Of a stretch of DNA of 15,470 nucleotides, positions 1-7,240 are shown piece after piece. The stretch spans positions 1 to 15,470 of the forward strand of contig JBAPRR010000431.1 in the NCBI GenBank assembly GCA_049281195.1, written 5' to 3'. The notes under the pieces were generated by a model. It did not search any database. It saw nothing but the letters and a program-made list of their open reading frames with translations, and was not told the DNA's origin. Source of the stretch: JBAPRR01 sp049281195 (GTDB taxonomy: Bacteria; Actinomycetota; Acidimicrobiia; Acidimicrobiales; CAVXTF01). How positions within the stretch are numbered: the first letter of the stretch is position 1; each line of letters opens with the position of its first letter. A program made the translations under genes and the position numbers.

Positions 1-177
1 ACTCTCGGCAACATGAGGCTCGTCCCGCCCGACCATCCCCACAAAGCTGCTTCCGGATCACGCACCGATTCGAAAGCACCGAAGAAGTCCGATCCACCAT
101 CGACCACAAGACGGCGACCGAGCAAACAGACTCCGAAGCAGCAGTCACTGCTGTCTGATGACGAGAACGATCCATAG
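1..177 (+). CDS. possible 3' end of a gene entering from the left (C-terminal tail)
   Basis: Reading frame 1 is open from the first base to a TAG at 175-177 and would encode the last 58 residues of a protein. The peptide is hydrophilic and low in hydrophobic residues. It has a basic Pro/Thr/Lys stretch (TTRRRPSKQTPKQQ) and an acidic end (SDDENDP), like a disordered C-terminal tail. No domain can be recognised. Another plus frame is also open to 159, and G+C at third positions does not clearly separate the two, so the assignment is weak. The sequence to the left of the window is needed to decide. Confidence 0.33.
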   Translation, partial: TLGNMRLVPPDHPHKAASGSRTDSKAPKKSDPPSTTRRRPSKQTPKQQSLLSDDENDP

Positions 178-288
178 ACCGCGAGTAGTTCCGCTCCGGT
201 TCGCGCTTGGCACCGACCGACATCGCATGTGGGACGTCGGTGGATTCGCGGCGCGGTCGTGCGGTCTCGATCGAGTCGGGCGGATCAA

Positions 289-315
289 GGTCGGGCCGGT
301 CGGGCCGGTCGGGGC
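289..315. repeat. three tandem 9-bp units (GGTCGGGCC)
   Basis: GGTCGGGCC occurs at 289-297 and 298-306, with a one-mismatch copy at 307-315. It lies in the non-coding stretch 178-415, downstream of the minus-strand gene that ends at 416. No function is evident. Confidence 0.7.
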
Positions 316-389
316 GCGGACCTTCAGTCGAGCCTTTCGTGAAGGATGACGCGCAGACCCTGGTGACCCATCGTGTGCCAACCGCGAGC

Positions 390-415
390 GCGAAGTGTGC
401 GGTCTGATACTTCGC
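390..415 (-). terminator. weak hairpin directly after a stop codon
   Basis: GCGAAGT (390-396) and ACTTCGC (409-415) form a perfect 7-bp stem with a 12-nt loop. The stem touches the TGA stop (416-418) of the minus-strand DUF2510 gene. There is no T-run after the stem on the minus strand, so it is only a candidate terminator or a 3'-end stabilising hairpin. Confidence 0.3.
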
Positions 416-1438
416 TCAGGCCGGACGTCGCTCTGTCCAGCTTCCGCCGTCCCAGTAGCGCAGATCTCCCGGCGCTCCGTCTGGATCCTGGTACCACCCG
501 GGGACAGGTGCCTGTTGCAAAGGGTCCGCCGCAAGGGGAGTAGCTCCCGCTTCAGTCGCTGCTTCAATCTGAATCTCTGGGACACTTCCGGTCCTGGCGA
601 AGGGCTCGTCGATCGCAGATTCCACCGATGCCGACGCAACGTCTGATGCCGACGCAACGTCCGATGCCGACGCAACGTCCGACGGCGATGCCGTCCCCGA
701 CCCAACACCCGACACCGACTGCGAGTCCAAAGGAAGCAGTAGAAGGTCGAAGCCCTGCGCACCCAACGGGTGCGCTTTCGGCGAGTTCGGAATCGGAGCG
801 ACAGTGGATTGCGCACGCGCTTCACCACTCCCACCAAGCGTGATCGTGGCCGCGATCAGCTCAGGAGCAGCAGGCGACTCCGCCCAAGCGCCTGACGACC
901 CAGCACCGACCGTTCCTGCACCGGCCATATCGGCCATATCGGCCAACGCAGATTCTGTCCCGGCAGCGTCGGTGCCGAGCATCTTGGACTCTTCTCTGGA
1001 GAGCCTCCCAAGAAGCTCAGCAAAGACCTTTCCACTCTGACCCGTCTTCCTCCGAACCTCTTCAAGAGTCGGGAAGGCGGGGTCGGGCACGTCACTCAAC
1101 GAGATGTCGGGCCGGTAGCGCGGATTGGTCGAATCACGCGCACGCCCGACGCTCACCGGGTCGACGACGCGCTCCCGATCGGCGGATCTGTGGATGGCAA
1201 AGCGGCGTGGAATCGGTTCGGCGGCGACATAACGGCCGGCATGCGCGACCCGGATGGCACGCCGTTTCGACAGATGGTCGAGCAACATGAGGAGCACAAC
1301 GAGGACACCGACCGCCACGCAGAACAGGACGGTGAGACCGGCGCCGTTGACGCCGAGAGTCCGTTCGAGCCAATCGATCACCTGGTCGACCGTGTGTGCG
1401 ATCCCGACCACCACAGCCGCCATGTCAAGCGAAATCAC
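416..1438 (-). CDS. membrane-anchored protein with C-terminal DUF2510 domain
   Basis: The function is unknown. The protein is about 340 residues. It has one hydrophobic segment near residues 34-55 (VLFCVAVGVLVVLLMLL) followed by a basic KRR stop-transfer, so a membrane anchor is likely. A polar region follows, then a long Ala/Ser/Pro/Gly-rich, probably disordered, linker (about 155-310). At the extreme C-terminus (about 312-340) is a DUF2510 module (PGWYQDPDG...RYWDGGSWT). The linker contains the peptide repeat SDVASA, encoded by an 18-bp DNA repeat. I chose the GTG at 1436-1438 because a TACCCT hexamer lies 6 nt upstream and fits leaderless transcription. An ATG at 1423 and a TTG at 1468 are in frame as alternatives. 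The next gene upstream on the same strand also ends in DUF2510. DUF2510 is widespread in actinobacteria near membrane segments and has no assigned biochemical role that I know of. Confidence 0.85.
   Translation of the reverse strand: MISLDMAAVVVGIAHTVDQVIDWLERTLGVNGAGLTVLFCVAVGVLVVLLMLLDHLSKRRAIRVAHAGRYVAAEPIPRRFAIHRSADRERVVDPVSVGRARDSTNPRYRPDISLSDVPDPAFPTLEEVRRKTGQSGKVFAELLGRLSREESKMLGTDAAGTESALADMADMAGAGTVGAGSSGAWAESPAAPELIAATITLGGSGEARAQSTVAPIPNSPKAHPLGAQGFDLLLLPLDSQSVSGVGSGTASPSDVASASDVASASDVASASVESAIDEPFARTGSVPEIQIEAATEAGATPLAADPLQQAPVPGWYQDPDGAPGDLRYWDGGSWTERRPA
627..680. repeat. three tandem 18-bp units inside the DUF2510 gene
   Basis: GATGCCGACGCAACGTC(C/T) is repeated at 627-644, 645-662 and 663-680 with only the last base differing. 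It encodes SDVASA repeats in the linker of the minus-strand protein. The near identity of the copies suggests recent slippage expansion. Confidence 0.9.
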
Positions 1439-1444
1439 CCGCTT

Positions 1445-1450
1445 AGGGTA
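1445..1450 (-). promoter_or_regulatory. -10-like TACCCT for a leaderless GTG start
   Basis: On the minus strand TACCCT is followed by 6 nt and then the in-frame GTG (1436-1438) of the DUF2510 gene. The spacing would place the transcription start at or next to the start codon. A possible -35 (TTGCTT) lies 19 nt upstream in the AT-rich region 1451-1500. No Shine-Dalgarno sequence is seen. Confidence 0.5.
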
Positions 1451-1527
1451 CAACGGCACTATTAGCAATAAGCAATGGTTGCCACATAAAAAAACCTAAT
1501 AGATCAACAAACTTTTCGGAATCTCAC

Positions 1528-1553
1528 CACAGCGGTGCGCTTCGGCCGCTGTG
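1528..1553 (-). terminator. hairpin between the two DUF2510 genes
   Basis: CACAGCGG (1528-1535) pairs perfectly with CCGCTGTG (1546-1553), an 8-bp stem with a 10-nt loop. It lies 7 nt beyond the stop codon of the upstream minus-strand gene (ends 1561). A run of seven T's on the minus strand occurs only about 30 nt further on (near 1489-1496), so this is not a textbook intrinsic terminator. It may still separate the two transcripts. Confidence 0.45.
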
Positions 1554-1560
1554 CTCTGGA

Positions 1561-3129
1561 TCAGGAGTTGCGCCCGGACTCCGGCTCGGCAACGTGATTG
1601 GTCCAACCGGTGCCGTCCCAGTATCTGATCCGGCGTTGGTTGGTGTCACTCGGATCCTCGTACCAGCCCGCTGAGGTGTTGCTCGGCTTCGTCTGGGCAA
1701 GAGTCGCTGCGGCACTCGGATGGTTCGTCCGCGAGTCCGTGAATTTCTGAGCCCGCTGGCCGCGCGGGCTCCGCATGCCCACCCCGGCAAGACGTCCAGC
1801 ATGCGCCCCACGTTTTGACCCGCCGTTAGACCCGCCATTCGACCCGCCATTCGGTGCCCCTTTTGAGCCTCCGTTTCGGCTCGGCACGACGAAGTCGTCT
1901 TTTTGTCCCTGGTCTCTCTGTGCCTGGTCGACCTCGCTCTTGCTGTCCCTGATCAACGAGGGTCTGCGCGGACGGGATCCTCGCCCAGCCGCAGACCCAG
2001 TGCGCCTCGCCCCACCCGCAGCCCCGGCCCCAGCCGCAGCCGGCCCGGCCCCGGCCGAGCCGTCTGTCCCATTAACAGAAGCCGGCGTTCGGACGCGCGG
2101 CGGCTCACCGGTCCTGGTGCCGAGCAGCCGTTCTGATTGTCGATCCATTTTGTTTGACCGACGTCTGGTGGCGACGGCCACAACGACAATCACCACGATG
2201 ACGGCAGCGAGCAGCCCGATCCCGACCAACAACGCAGAAGGTCCGCTCTTCGCGGTGTGGGACGAAACCTGACCCTTGGTCGGAGGCTTAGGGAGCACTC
2301 GAGCAAGGTTCTGGTATTGCTGCAGGGCTAGAGCGACGACGGTGCCGGCGGCGATGGGATGGCTTCCACCGCCGTTGGGAGAATCCGAGTGGAGGGCGAT
2401 GAAGTAGTTCGAGTCGGCGAAAACGACTGCTTGAACCTGCTGCGCCGGAATGCTCGTGTTCCCCGATTTGCTCGCCGGCTCGTCGATGATGAATGCAGCA
2501 GCACCCTTGATGCTCGGGATAGCGGCCCGGGTGCCGTTCGCGAGCCCCTTTGAAAGGGCCGACACGAATGCCGCGGCGTTCGCGCTCGCTTCCGCTGGAT
2601 CGTGGAATCGGATGGCGATCTCGACGAGCACGTTTGTGCCGCTCGGGTCCTGCCAGGTCTTGATCCATCCTGCGAACCCCGACTGGGCCGAGTACTGGTT
2701 GAACTCCTGCTCTACCTGAGTGGGATCGCTCGAGTAGCTCCCCATCGTCTGATTCGTCAGGACTCCGTTTGTCGCCCCGGGCCCGACCAGAACGAACTTG
2801 ACCAGGCCCGGCAAGGGCGCGCCGAGCATCAGAGACTCCAGAGCCTGGTCGGCGTCGGCTCCGGTCGGTCGAGAGGAGCCCGACGACTTGGATGTGGTGG
2901 CGGTCGTTCCCGAAGTCGACGTGGGCGTCGAGGTCGACGTGGAAGTCGAGGTCGAGGTCGAGGTCGAGGTCGAGGTGGTGGACGCCGTTGTGGTCGTGCT
3001 CGAGGCTGCGGCCGCGGCGATGCCTGCAGTCGACAAAACGGCGGTGCCGCTGATCAGAGAGATCAAGCAGCACAACGATGCAATGCGCGGGTAAGAAGGT
3101 TTGGTCCGCGTGAATCGAGGCGTTTTCAT
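1561..3129 (-). CDS. exported single-pass membrane protein with extracytoplasmic domain and C-terminal DUF2510
   Basis: The function is unknown. From the ATG at 3129 it has 522 residues. In order they are: a signal-peptide-like N-terminus (basic MKTPRFTRTK, then the hydrophobic region ~17-42 ending in AAAAA); a Thr/Ser low-complexity tract (~43-83); a folded extracytoplasmic region (~95-280); a strong transmembrane helix (~299-320, followed by TRRR); a long Ala/Gly/Arg-rich cytoplasmic region with GGSN repeats (~425-439); and DUF2510 at ~487-512 (AGWYEDPSD...RYWDGTGWT). Topology is therefore inferred as outside domain, one helix, and DUF2510 inside. A TTG at 3156 is an in-frame alternative, but the ATG gives the more typical signal-peptide n-region. 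Neither start has a strong Shine-Dalgarno sequence. It lies just upstream of, and codirectional with, a second DUF2510 gene, which suggests related roles at the envelope. Confidence 0.88.
   Translation of the reverse strand: MKTPRFTRTKPSYPRIASLCCLISLISGTAVLSTAGIAAAAASSTTTTASTTSTSTSTSTSTSTSTSTPTSTSGTTATTSKSSGSSRPTGADADQALESLMLGAPLPGLVKFVLVGPGATNGVLTNQTMGSYSSDPTQVEQEFNQYSAQSGFAGWIKTWQDPSGTNVLVEIAIRFHDPAEASANAAAFVSALSKGLANGTRAAIPSIKGAAAFIIDEPASKSGNTSIPAQQVQAVVFADSNYFIALHSDSPNGGGSHPIAAGTVVALALQQYQNLARVLPKPPTKGQVSSHTAKSGPSALLVGIGLLAAVIVVIVVVAVATRRRSNKMDRQSERLLGTRTGEPPRVRTPASVNGTDGSAGAGPAAAGAGAAGGARRTGSAAGRGSRPRRPSLIRDSKSEVDQAQRDQGQKDDFVVPSRNGGSKGAPNGGSNGGSNGGSKRGAHAGRLAGVGMRSPRGQRAQKFTDSRTNHPSAAATLAQTKPSNTSAGWYEDPSDTNQRRIRYWDGTGWTNHVAEPESGRNS
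1817..1852. repeat. 12-bp tandem repeat encoding GGSN units
   Basis: GACCCGCC(G/A)TT(A/C) is repeated at 1817-1828, 1829-1840 and 1841-1852, with more diverged copies on the high-coordinate side. On the minus strand it encodes the flexible Gly-Gly-Ser-Asn linker of the exported DUF2510 protein. Confidence 0.8.
2945..2974. repeat. five perfect 6-bp units (GTCGAG) encoding Thr-Ser repeats
   Basis: GTCGAG occurs five times in a row, flanked by diverged copies back to about 2926. In the minus-strand gene it encodes alternating Thr-Ser after the signal peptide, an in-frame, length-variable linker. Six-base units change protein length without causing a frameshift. Confidence 0.9.
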
Positions 3130-3210
3130 GCGTTGAGAGAGTTCTGCCGCTGCCAACCCGAAAATGACTTCCGCTGACAGCGCAGATTCATCAGAATGAC
3201 CGTCGCGAAC

Positions 3211-3216
3211 AGGGTA
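3211..3216 (-). promoter_or_regulatory. candidate -10 (TACCCT) for the exported DUF2510 gene
   Basis: The minus-strand hexamer TACCCT is identical to the one in front of the neighbouring DUF2510 gene, but it sits about 80 nt upstream of the chosen ATG, giving a leadered transcript. No good -35 at normal spacing was seen, so this is a weak call. Confidence 0.25.
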
Positions 3217-3396
3217 TCCCCATCAACCGCGTTACACCAGGCGTCAAAACGCGGTGTGACAGGCTGGAAAACGTCGGAACTACCCGATCACGCCGGGCGC
3301 GTCTGTCCAGACCTCGTCATCGTCCAGGTGTTCGTTGTGATTGCCGTGTTCATTTGCACTCGTACCCGGAGCACTACCTGCCGGAACGGAAAGTGT

Positions 3397-3476
3397 CTCT
3401 ACAAGTTCGAGGCTGTACAAGTTCAAGGCTCTACAAGTTCAAGGCTTTACAAGTTCGAATCTTTAGAAGTTCAAGT
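3397..3476. repeat. five direct 16-bp repeats (CTNTACAAGTTCRAGG)
   Basis: There are five adjacent 16-bp units at 3397-3412, 3413-3428, 3429-3444, 3445-3460 and 3461-3476. ACAAGTTC is kept in the first four and AGAAGTTC is found in the fifth. There is no spacer between units, which rules out CRISPR. The array lies in non-coding DNA, 61 bases after the metH stop and upstream of the exported DUF2510 gene. It could be a multi-site protein-binding array or a slippage-expanded minisatellite. Confidence 0.85.
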
Positions 3477-3536
3477 CGGAGCGATGCGACCGCCGGCCGC
3501 GCTCAGGACCGTCGACCCAACCAGAGCCCAGCGCCC

Positions 3537-6500
3537 TCAGGCGACGAAGTACTTCGCCTGTGGGTGGTGACAGATCAGAGCGAGCGTGGTCTGCTCGGGG
3601 TGGAGTTGGAAACCCTCGCTTACCTCGACGCCGATCTTCCCGCCGTCCAACAACTCGACGACCGTGGCGTTGTCCTCCAGGCTGGGGCAGGCCGGGTAGC
3701 CGAAGGAGTAGCGGCCGCCCCGGTACTGCTGTCTGAACAACCCGGTGAGCGTGGGACCGTCTTGGTCGGCGAAGCCCCATTCCTGACGGATCCTCAGGTG
3801 CCAGTACTCGGCGAGCGCTTCAGCCATCTCCACTCCGAGACCATGCAGGTGCAGGTACTCCGTGTACCGGTCCTCGGCGAAGAGCCGGGCGGCCTCCACC
3901 GAGATGGCCGATCCCATTGTCACGAGATGGAATGCAGCCCAGTCCTCGTGTTCGGGCCCATCCCCGATCGGTCGGAAGAAGTCGGCGATGCACAGCCATG
4001 GTTCCTTACCCTGGCGCGGCAGGTGGAACCGGACCCTCTCAGTCTTGCGGGACTCGTCGGTGAAGATGACGAGATCGTCCCCGTCCGAGTTTGCGGGGAA
4101 GTAGCCCCACGCCACCTGCGGAATCAACAGGTCGGCCGCCTTGGCCTTGTCGAGCTCCGCGCGGAGGACAGCGCTTATCCGTTCCTTGAAGTTCGCGTCG
4201 TCCTCCCCCTTGTCCGGACGGTAACCCCACTGGTTGCGGAAAAGCGCGGTCTGGTTGAGGAACGACGAGATGTCGTCCAAGGCGATGCCTTTTGCCATCC
4301 GCGCACCCACGAAAGGAGGCACGAATATCGTGTTGTCGGTTTCAACTTCGGGCGAGCGCGAAGGTCGATCAGGATCCGGTGCGTCTTTCTCGCTTTCGAG
4401 ACGCTTGAGTTTCGAACGTTGCGCACCGAGCTTGCGCCCGAATTCAGGATCGTCGATGCCGCTCTTTGTGATCTCCATCACGCGGTCCATCGTGCGCAGC
4501 CCTTCGAAGGCGTCCTTACCGTAGAAGAGGCGGCCGTTGTAGACCTGCCGCAGGTCGTGCTCGACGTATGAACGGGTCAAAGCCGCGCCACCCAACAGCA
4601 CCGGGATCTTCTCCAGGCCCTTCTGGTTCAACTCCTCGAGGTTCTCGCGCATGATCAAGGTCGACTTGACCAGCAGGCCACTCATGCCGATGGCATCTGC
4701 CTTGTGCTCGTTGACAGCCGCAACCATCTCGGAGATGGGGACCTTGATGCCCAGGTTCACGACCTGGTAGCCGTTGTTGGTGAGGATGATGTCGACCAGG
4801 TTCTTGCCGATGTCGTGCACGTCGCCGCGGACAGTCGCAAGAACGACGGTGCCCTTGCCGCCCTGATCGGACTTCTCCATGTGCGGTTCGAGGAACGCGA
4901 CGGCGGACTTCATGGTCTCGGCGGACTGCAGGACGAAGGGCAGTTGCATCTCGCCCGATGCAAACTGATCGCCGACGATCTTCATGCCGGGGAGCAATAC
5001 GTCGTTCACGATCTGAAGGGCGCCGCGCCCCTCTTCCAAGGCTTCGGCGAGATCGAGCTCGAGACCGTTGCGGTCCCCGTCGATGATCCTGCGCTCCAGC
5101 CTCTGTTCGACGGGCCAACCGGACCTGTCTTCTTTCACCGTCGCCACGGCCGTGGCACCTTCGAAGATCGAAAGGAGCTCTTGCAGCGGGTCGTAACCCT
5201 CCGTCCGCCGGTCGTAGATCAGATCGAGACATACCTCACGAGCGCGCTCGTCGATACGCGACAGCGGGATGATCTTGCCGGCGTGCACGATCGCCGCATC
5301 GAGCCCGGCTTCGACGCACTCGTGTAGGAACATCGAGTTGAGGACATGGCGCGCTGCCGGGTTCAGGCCGAACGACACATTGGAGAGCCCCAGGATCGTA
5401 AAGACACCAGGAAGCTCCCTCTTGATGGCCTTGATCCCCTCGAGGGTCTCGATGCCGTCCCTCCGGCTCTCTTCCATGCCGGTCGAAAGGGGAAGCGCGA
5501 GCGGGTCGAAGATGAGGTCGGACGGCTCGAGGCCGTATTTGTCGACCGCCAGATCGTGGATGGCCCTTGCCGCACGAAGCTTCCACTCCGCCGTCCTCGC
5601 CTGCCCCTCGGTGTCGATGCACGTGCAGACGACGGCAGTCCCGAACTCACGCGCCAACGAAAGGAAGCTGTCGAGTCGGGTGCCCGGCTCGGCCCCCTCC
5701 TCCAGGTTGACGGAGTTGATGATCGCTCTTCCGCCCAGCCACTCGAGTGCTGTGCGCACGACGGGTGCCTCGGTCGAGTCGACCATCAGGGGCACCGTGG
5801 CGAGAGTCGTGAAGCGGCTCGCGACTTGTTCCATGTCCGCGACGCCGTCTGATCCCGTGTAGTCCACGCATACGTCGAGCACGTGGGCGCCCTCTTTGAC
5901 CTGCTCCACCGCCATCGCCACTGTGGTGTCCCACTCTTCGGCGAGCATGGCCTCGCGAAATGCCCGGGAGCCGTTCGCGTTGGTCCGTTCCCCCACGACC
6001 AGGAACGAAGTGTCCTGATGGAAGTTCACCGCGGTGTACATCGATGACGCGCCGGGTTCGGGCTGCGGATGACGAACCGCGGGTGTCAGGTTGCTGCAGC
6101 GTTCCACGACCGCCTTCAGGTGCTCGGGCGTCGTTCCGCAACAACCGCCGACCACGTTCACACCGTGCTCGACGATGAACCTCTCGAGGTGATCGGCGAG
6201 CTGTTGGGGGGTGAGGTCGTAGTGCATCGCTCCGTCGACGACCGAAGGTAGGCCGGCGTTCGGCTGGACGACGACCGGCAACAGCGTGTTCTGGGTCAGA
6301 TACCTGACGGCTTCGCCCATCTCCGACGGACCGGTGGCGCAGTTGAGCCCGATGACGTCGGGACGCATCGCTTCGAGAGCGTTCACCGCGGCACCGATCT
6401 CGGTTCCCGGAAGCATGCGCCCGGTCAGCTCGATGGTCACCTGAACCTGAAGCGGCACGCGTCGGTTGGCCTCGACCATGGCACGCTTGCAGCCGTTGAG

Positions 6501-7082
6501 CGCGGCCTTGGCCTGAAGCAGGTCGTAGACGGTCTCCACGACGAAGAGGTCCACGCCGCCCTCGAGAAGGCCGGCCGCCTGTTCCTGGTATGCGTCGCGC
6601 AGCTGCTCGTAGCGGATCTGGCCGAGAGCGGGGAACTTGGTACCGGGGCCGAGGTTCCCGGCGACGAATCTCTGACGTTGCGGTGTGGAGAATGCGTCCG
6701 CGGCACGCCGGGCGATCTGCGCCGCGGCGACGTTGATCTCGTAAGCCCTGTCCGCGATGCCGTACTCGGCGAGAACCGTGCTGAACGCCCCGAATGCGTC
6801 GGTCTCTACAACGTCGACCCCCGCTTCGAGAAAGGAGCGATGGACTCCTTCGATCACATCGGGACGGGTGATGACGAGGAACTCGTTGCAGCCCTCGAGG
6901 TTCGGGCCTCCGAAGTCGTCAGCCGTGAGTCCGGCCATCTGAAGCGACGTGCCCATGGCCCCGTCGAAGATGACGACCCGGTCGCGAACGGCCTGCAGAT
7001 AGGCCTGTCCGCGTTCATCCAGCGGCATTGCTCCAAGAGCAATGGCCGCACTCGGTGACAATTGGCCTTCCGCCTTGGACAT
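3537..7082 (-). CDS. metH: cobalamin-dependent methionine synthase (5-methyltetrahydrofolate-homocysteine methyltransferase)
   Basis: Cytoplasmic enzyme that moves the methyl group of 5-methyltetrahydrofolate to homocysteine through methylcobalamin, making methionine. From the ATG at 7082 it has 1181 residues, close to the usual full length. In order: a homocysteine-binding barrel (~30-330) with zinc cysteines Cys248 (GLNCATG) and Cys314/315 (GGCCGTT); a pterin-binding domain (~355-640; VVGERTNANGSR); a B12 cap (~665-735); a B12-binding domain with DVHDIG (Asp754, His756 the likely cobalt ligand, Gly759); and a C-terminal AdoMet-dependent reactivation domain (~900-1181) with RGGRYSFGYPACP (1121-1133). 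All key motifs are present, so it should be active and reactivatable. The start is supported by a TAGCCT hexamer 7 nt upstream; an ATG at 7028 is an alternative. It is divergent from the PduO-type adenosyltransferase gene. Confidence 0.98.
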   Translation of the reverse strand: MSKAEGQLSPSAAIALGAMPLDERGQAYLQAVRDRVVIFDGAMGTSLQMAGLTADDFGGPNLEGCNEFLVITRPDVIEGVHRSFLEAGVDVVETDAFGAFSTVLAEYGIADRAYEINVAAAQIARRAADAFSTPQRQRFVAGNLGPGTKFPALGQIRYEQLRDAYQEQAAGLLEGGVDLFVVETVYDLLQAKAALNGCKRAMVEANRRVPLQVQVTIELTGRMLPGTEIGAAVNALEAMRPDVIGLNCATGPSEMGEAVRYLTQNTLLPVVVQPNAGLPSVVDGAMHYDLTPQQLADHLERFIVEHGVNVVGGCCGTTPEHLKAVVERCSNLTPAVRHPQPEPGASSMYTAVNFHQDTSFLVVGERTNANGSRAFREAMLAEEWDTTVAMAVEQVKEGAHVLDVCVDYTGSDGVADMEQVASRFTTLATVPLMVDSTEAPVVRTALEWLGGRAIINSVNLEEGAEPGTRLDSFLSLAREFGTAVVCTCIDTEGQARTAEWKLRAARAIHDLAVDKYGLEPSDLIFDPLALPLSTGMEESRRDGIETLEGIKAIKRELPGVFTILGLSNVSFGLNPAARHVLNSMFLHECVEAGLDAAIVHAGKIIPLSRIDERAREVCLDLIYDRRTEGYDPLQELLSIFEGATAVATVKEDRSGWPVEQRLERRIIDGDRNGLELDLAEALEEGRGALQIVNDVLLPGMKIVGDQFASGEMQLPFVLQSAETMKSAVAFLEPHMEKSDQGGKGTVVLATVRGDVHDIGKNLVDIILTNNGYQVVNLGIKVPISEMVAAVNEHKADAIGMSGLLVKSTLIMRENLEELNQKGLEKIPVLLGGAALTRSYVEHDLRQVYNGRLFYGKDAFEGLRTMDRVMEITKSGIDDPEFGRKLGAQRSKLKRLESEKDAPDPDRPSRSPEVETDNTIFVPPFVGARMAKGIALDDISSFLNQTALFRNQWGYRPDKGEDDANFKERISAVLRAELDKAKAADLLIPQVAWGYFPANSDGDDLVIFTDESRKTERVRFHLPRQGKEPWLCIADFFRPIGDGPEHEDWAAFHLVTMGSAISVEAARLFAEDRYTEYLHLHGLGVEMAEALAEYWHLRIRQEWGFADQDGPTLTGLFRQQYRGGRYSFGYPACPSLEDNATVVELLDGGKIGVEVSEGFQLHPEQTTLALICHHPQAKYFVA

Positions 7083-7089
7083 CCGAACA

Positions 7090-7095
7090 AGGCTA
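7090..7095 (-). promoter_or_regulatory. -10-like TAGCCT for leaderless metH
   Basis: On the minus strand TAGCCT is followed by exactly 7 nt and the metH ATG (7080-7082). There is no Shine-Dalgarno sequence. The same hexamer at the same distance precedes the ACT-domain gene (8543-8548). Confidence 0.55.
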
Positions 7096-7096
7096 A

Positions 7097-7110
7097 TGCC
7101 CGATCGGGCA
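7097..7110. promoter_or_regulatory. 14-bp perfect palindrome upstream of the metH -10, possible operator
   Basis: TGCCCGATCGGGCA is a perfect palindrome located one base upstream of the proposed metH -10 hexamer, which places it in the -35/-10 spacer. That position suits binding of a dimeric regulator. No regulator can be named from the sequence. Confidence 0.4.
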
Positions 7111-7138
7111 GCTTCTGACCGGTTTTGGCCGGGACACC

Positions 7139-7180
7139 ATCTCCTGTGACCCGCCCGCGATCTCCCCTGACCCGCCCGTC
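7139..7180. repeat. two 21-bp direct repeats in the metH/adenosyltransferase divergent promoter region
   Basis: ATCTCCTGTGACCCGCCCG.. (7139-7159) and ATCTCCCCTGACCCGCCCG.. (7160-7180) match at all but four positions. They lie between the two divergent start sites. The 21-bp period is about two helical turns, so both copies face the same side of the DNA. Confidence 0.65.
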
Positions 7181-7226
7181 CGCAGTCTCCTCCGACGCGG
7201 CCACTGCCCACCCGGCGTCCCACCGG

Positions 7227-7232
7227 TACGAT
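7227..7232 (+). promoter_or_regulatory. -10-like TACGAT for leaderless PduO-type gene
   Basis: TACGAT ends 8 nt before the GTG at 7241. No purine-rich ribosome-binding site precedes the start, so transcription may begin at or next to the GTG. Confidence 0.45.
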
Positions 7233-7240
7233 CCTTCGTA

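Larger units (their letters stand above)
3130..3536. other. non-coding region between metH and the exported DUF2510 gene
   Basis: About 400 bases lie between the 3' end of metH and the ATG of the DUF2510 gene, both on the minus strand. Open frames here show no codon bias, domain or start signal that would support a gene. The region contains the 16-bp repeat array at 3397-3476. It also has a TACCCT hexamer on the minus strand (3211-3216) that could be the -10 of the DUF2510 gene with a leader of about 75 nt. No clear terminator for metH was seen. Confidence 0.6.

Noticed and set aside
145..837. Arg-rich minus-strand frame overlapping the end of the first DUF2510 gene
   Set aside because: It overlaps the DUF2510 reading in another frame and consists of low-complexity RRHRTLRRHQ repeats produced by the 18-bp DNA repeat.
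3397..3476. CRISPR array
   Set aside because: Repeats are 16 bp, directly adjacent without spacers, and no cas gene is near.
3196..3570. Plus-strand frame of 124 codons spanning the 16-bp repeat array
   Set aside because: It has no codon bias or ribosome site, runs through the repeat out of step with its 16-bp period, and overlaps the metH 3' end.
3354..4571. Long plus-strand open frame (405 codons) opposite the 3' part of metH
   Set aside because: It mirrors the metH coding strand, has no recognisable domain or start signal, and is explained by high-GC antisense codon structure.
7083..7240. Cobalamin riboswitch or SAM riboswitch upstream of metH or the adenosyltransferase
   Set aside because: The region is only 158 bp, I see no B12-box-like conserved segment or matching stem set, and both genes appear to start leaderless.
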